A stretch of DNA of 64,000 bases from Trochalopteron elliotii (taxonomy: Eukaryota; Chordata; Aves; Passeriformes; Leiothrichidae): positions 3,798,516 through 3,862,515 of the forward strand of contig JANPWX010000028.1 in the NCBI GenBank assembly GCA_024734555.1, in the 5' to 3' direction. Under the pieces are notes generated by a model, which worked only from the letters and a program-made list of their open reading frames with translations, ran no database searches and had not been told where the DNA came from. Position 1 is the first letter of the stretch. The number at the start of each line of letters is the position of its first letter. Shown one piece after another: positions 62,383-64,000 of the stretch. A program made the translations under genes and the position numbers.

Positions 62383-64000
62383 CTGCAACATTTTGAAAAA
62401 AAAAAAGAAGAAAGAAAATAAAATTTTAAAAATAAGTACAAAATACATACAAGCATGGCCTGAATTTATTTGGACACAACCTGACGTCAGATGTTCAAGG
62501 CCAATCTAGAAAATCATGACTTAGATAACCAGAATATGAATACAATTTTTTTAACATTTTAAAAAAAAAAGAATGTACATATAGCAAACTATTTACCAAA
62601 CAACTGTACTTTTTGTTCTTGTGTTTGTGCAACATAAAGGAAAAAAAAGGAAAATGTAACAGAACCTCCATTAGCAAACCTTCTGGAACTTACTACCAAA
62701 GTTTCCTTGAGCTATCTCATGTCAAGAATGGTTAACATTCATTGTGTTCCTCAACTGTAAAAGTAGGGCACTTTTTGTGGATGACAGAAATTTGGCCCAT
62801 ATAAAATTTAGGATTTAAGCAACACTCTTCTAGAACAGTTAGAAATAACTGCTGGTTTGGCAGCCCCCAAAAATGAGATTAAGAAAAAGAAATATTTTAA
62901 AGACACCCCCCCCCACATATGAAATTTATGACAGAAATACAGCAGAATGGTGCTCGGCACAAATTTCAAGAGGTCCAGAAATCAAACAGACTTAATGATT
63001 TTTTAATGAGCAAAACTGACATCACAGGTTTCAAACCATGTCTCACCTTACATGCCTACATATACCATGGGCAGTCAATACCCTCAATATCAAAACCATC
63101 AAGAAAGGTAATCAAATGGATTTGCCTGTATGACTGAGAAGGACCAGAAAAGCATGAAACATACATTTCCACTAAGTACTTTTATCTAATTGACATTCTT
63201 GAAGAAATTTCTGATTTTCTCAACACTATTTCCAAGAAACAGGCACAACCCAATTTAATGCAATCTGTTATACATCATTAGGATTCACCCAGGTGACACA
63301 AGAGGAAAACCCAAACTTAATTAGATCATTTCAGATCAGTTACTATGAAATCAATGGGTTTTGCTATTTGGCACATTTAAACCTATTATCCAGTTAATCA
63401 ATTAGAGAAGAGGATAACGTGAAATAGTTCTTAAGCATGCTTCAAAGATACTTAAATCTTCTTATATTTTTTCTTTTAATTCTAACACCTGTGATGAAAA
63501 GCAGCATGTTTAAAGCCTTCCTCCAATTCTAGAACAATATAAATCAATAGTTTCAAAATCCTTCTGACTGAAAATACATTATTAATAATTTCTAACCTCA
63601 AAGACGCATCCCTTTGTTCTTCCAAGGTTATGGCAAGACATCTCCTTGCACTTTCTCCTACATCTTTACAACTTTCCTCTAAATGCTCAGTGCCAGCCAT
63701 ATAGAAATTCCATCTGGCTTTAAGCAACTCTTTGCCAAATAAAAAACTATAAGGGTCATGTAATGACAGGTTAAATACATGTAGTATTTACATGGAAAAC
63801 AAACTACAGAATACGTCAATCTAGTAGAAAAAGCTGTAATACACAGCTGGTGGAAACAGAGACCACATAGACTAGAAACAGAACTATTCTGAACACTATG
63901 AACAATTTTGAAAATATTTTGAGGAATTACTTTTAACCATTGACACAGATTTAATTAAGACTAGATTTTTTTCTTCCTAGTTCAATATTTTTCTATCTGA
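62383..64000. other. Right edge, unassigned
   Basis: AT-rich sequence with a poly(C) run at about 62,905-62,913. Apart from the possible exon near 63.6 kb I see nothing that can be supported. Confidence 0.6.
63597..63746 (-). CDS. Possible internal exon of the same unidentified gene
   Basis: 150 nt on the minus strand between acceptor CCTTATAG and donor TTGAG|GTTAGA. In one frame it encodes FLFGKELLKARWNFYMAGTE, then HLEESCKDVGESARRCLAIT and LEEQRDASL. The first and last codons are split. It is rich in charged and helical residues. The phase (two bases left over) does not give the long C-terminal frame of the 62.3-kb exon, so an exon is missing between them, another frame is used, or one of the two is not real. 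No family recognised. Confidence 0.25.

Overview
The window is a piece of a bird genome, most likely a songbird (passerine). It is AT-rich, the coding sequence is split into short exons by multi-kilobase introns with GT-AG borders, and the repeats are avian. There are four 3' ends of CR1 LINEs, one of which carries the tandem octamer tail typical of CR1. There is one tRNA-Ile-derived SINE with a CR1-like tail, the layout of the songbird TguSINE1 family, and one decayed solo LTR of an endogenous retrovirus.

One gene fills positions 1 to about 48,900 on the minus strand: MYO6, the minus-end-directed unconventional myosin VI. I could place 21 consecutive coding exons, from the start codon at 48,860 down to the exon ending in the FFRPGK motif at 533. 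Their phases join without a gap into 2,286 nt, or 762 codons. This covers the N-terminal subdomain, P-loop, switch I, the myosin VI-specific insert 1, the TEDS-site threonine, switch II, relay, actin-binding cleft and most of the converter. The second insert (reverse gear), the IQ motif, the tail and the cargo-binding domain lie beyond the left edge. The non-coding first exon and promoter were not found in the 15 kb upstream of the start-codon exon.

Region by region: 1-13.3 kb holds coding exons 21 to 12. At 13.3-19.0 kb is a long intron with the solo LTR. At 18.9-19.2 kb an isolated, very GC- and CpG-rich patch contains coding exon 11. From 19.2 to 48.9 kb come coding exons 10 to 1 in AT-rich introns, with the SINE and a CR1 fragment at 38.7-39.4 kb. 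From 48.9 to 64 kb is sequence upstream of the start-codon exon, with two CR1 fragments. At 62.2-62.4 kb on the minus strand there is a candidate terminal exon with a poly(A) signal, and at 63.6-63.7 kb a possible further exon. I could not assign these two to a gene.

The most unusual feature is the CpG-dense exon 11, where the protein has shifted toward amino acids with GC-rich codons while frame, length and key motor residues are intact. I saw no CRISPR array, operon or other prokaryote-type system. Human MYO6 is compared from memory throughout.
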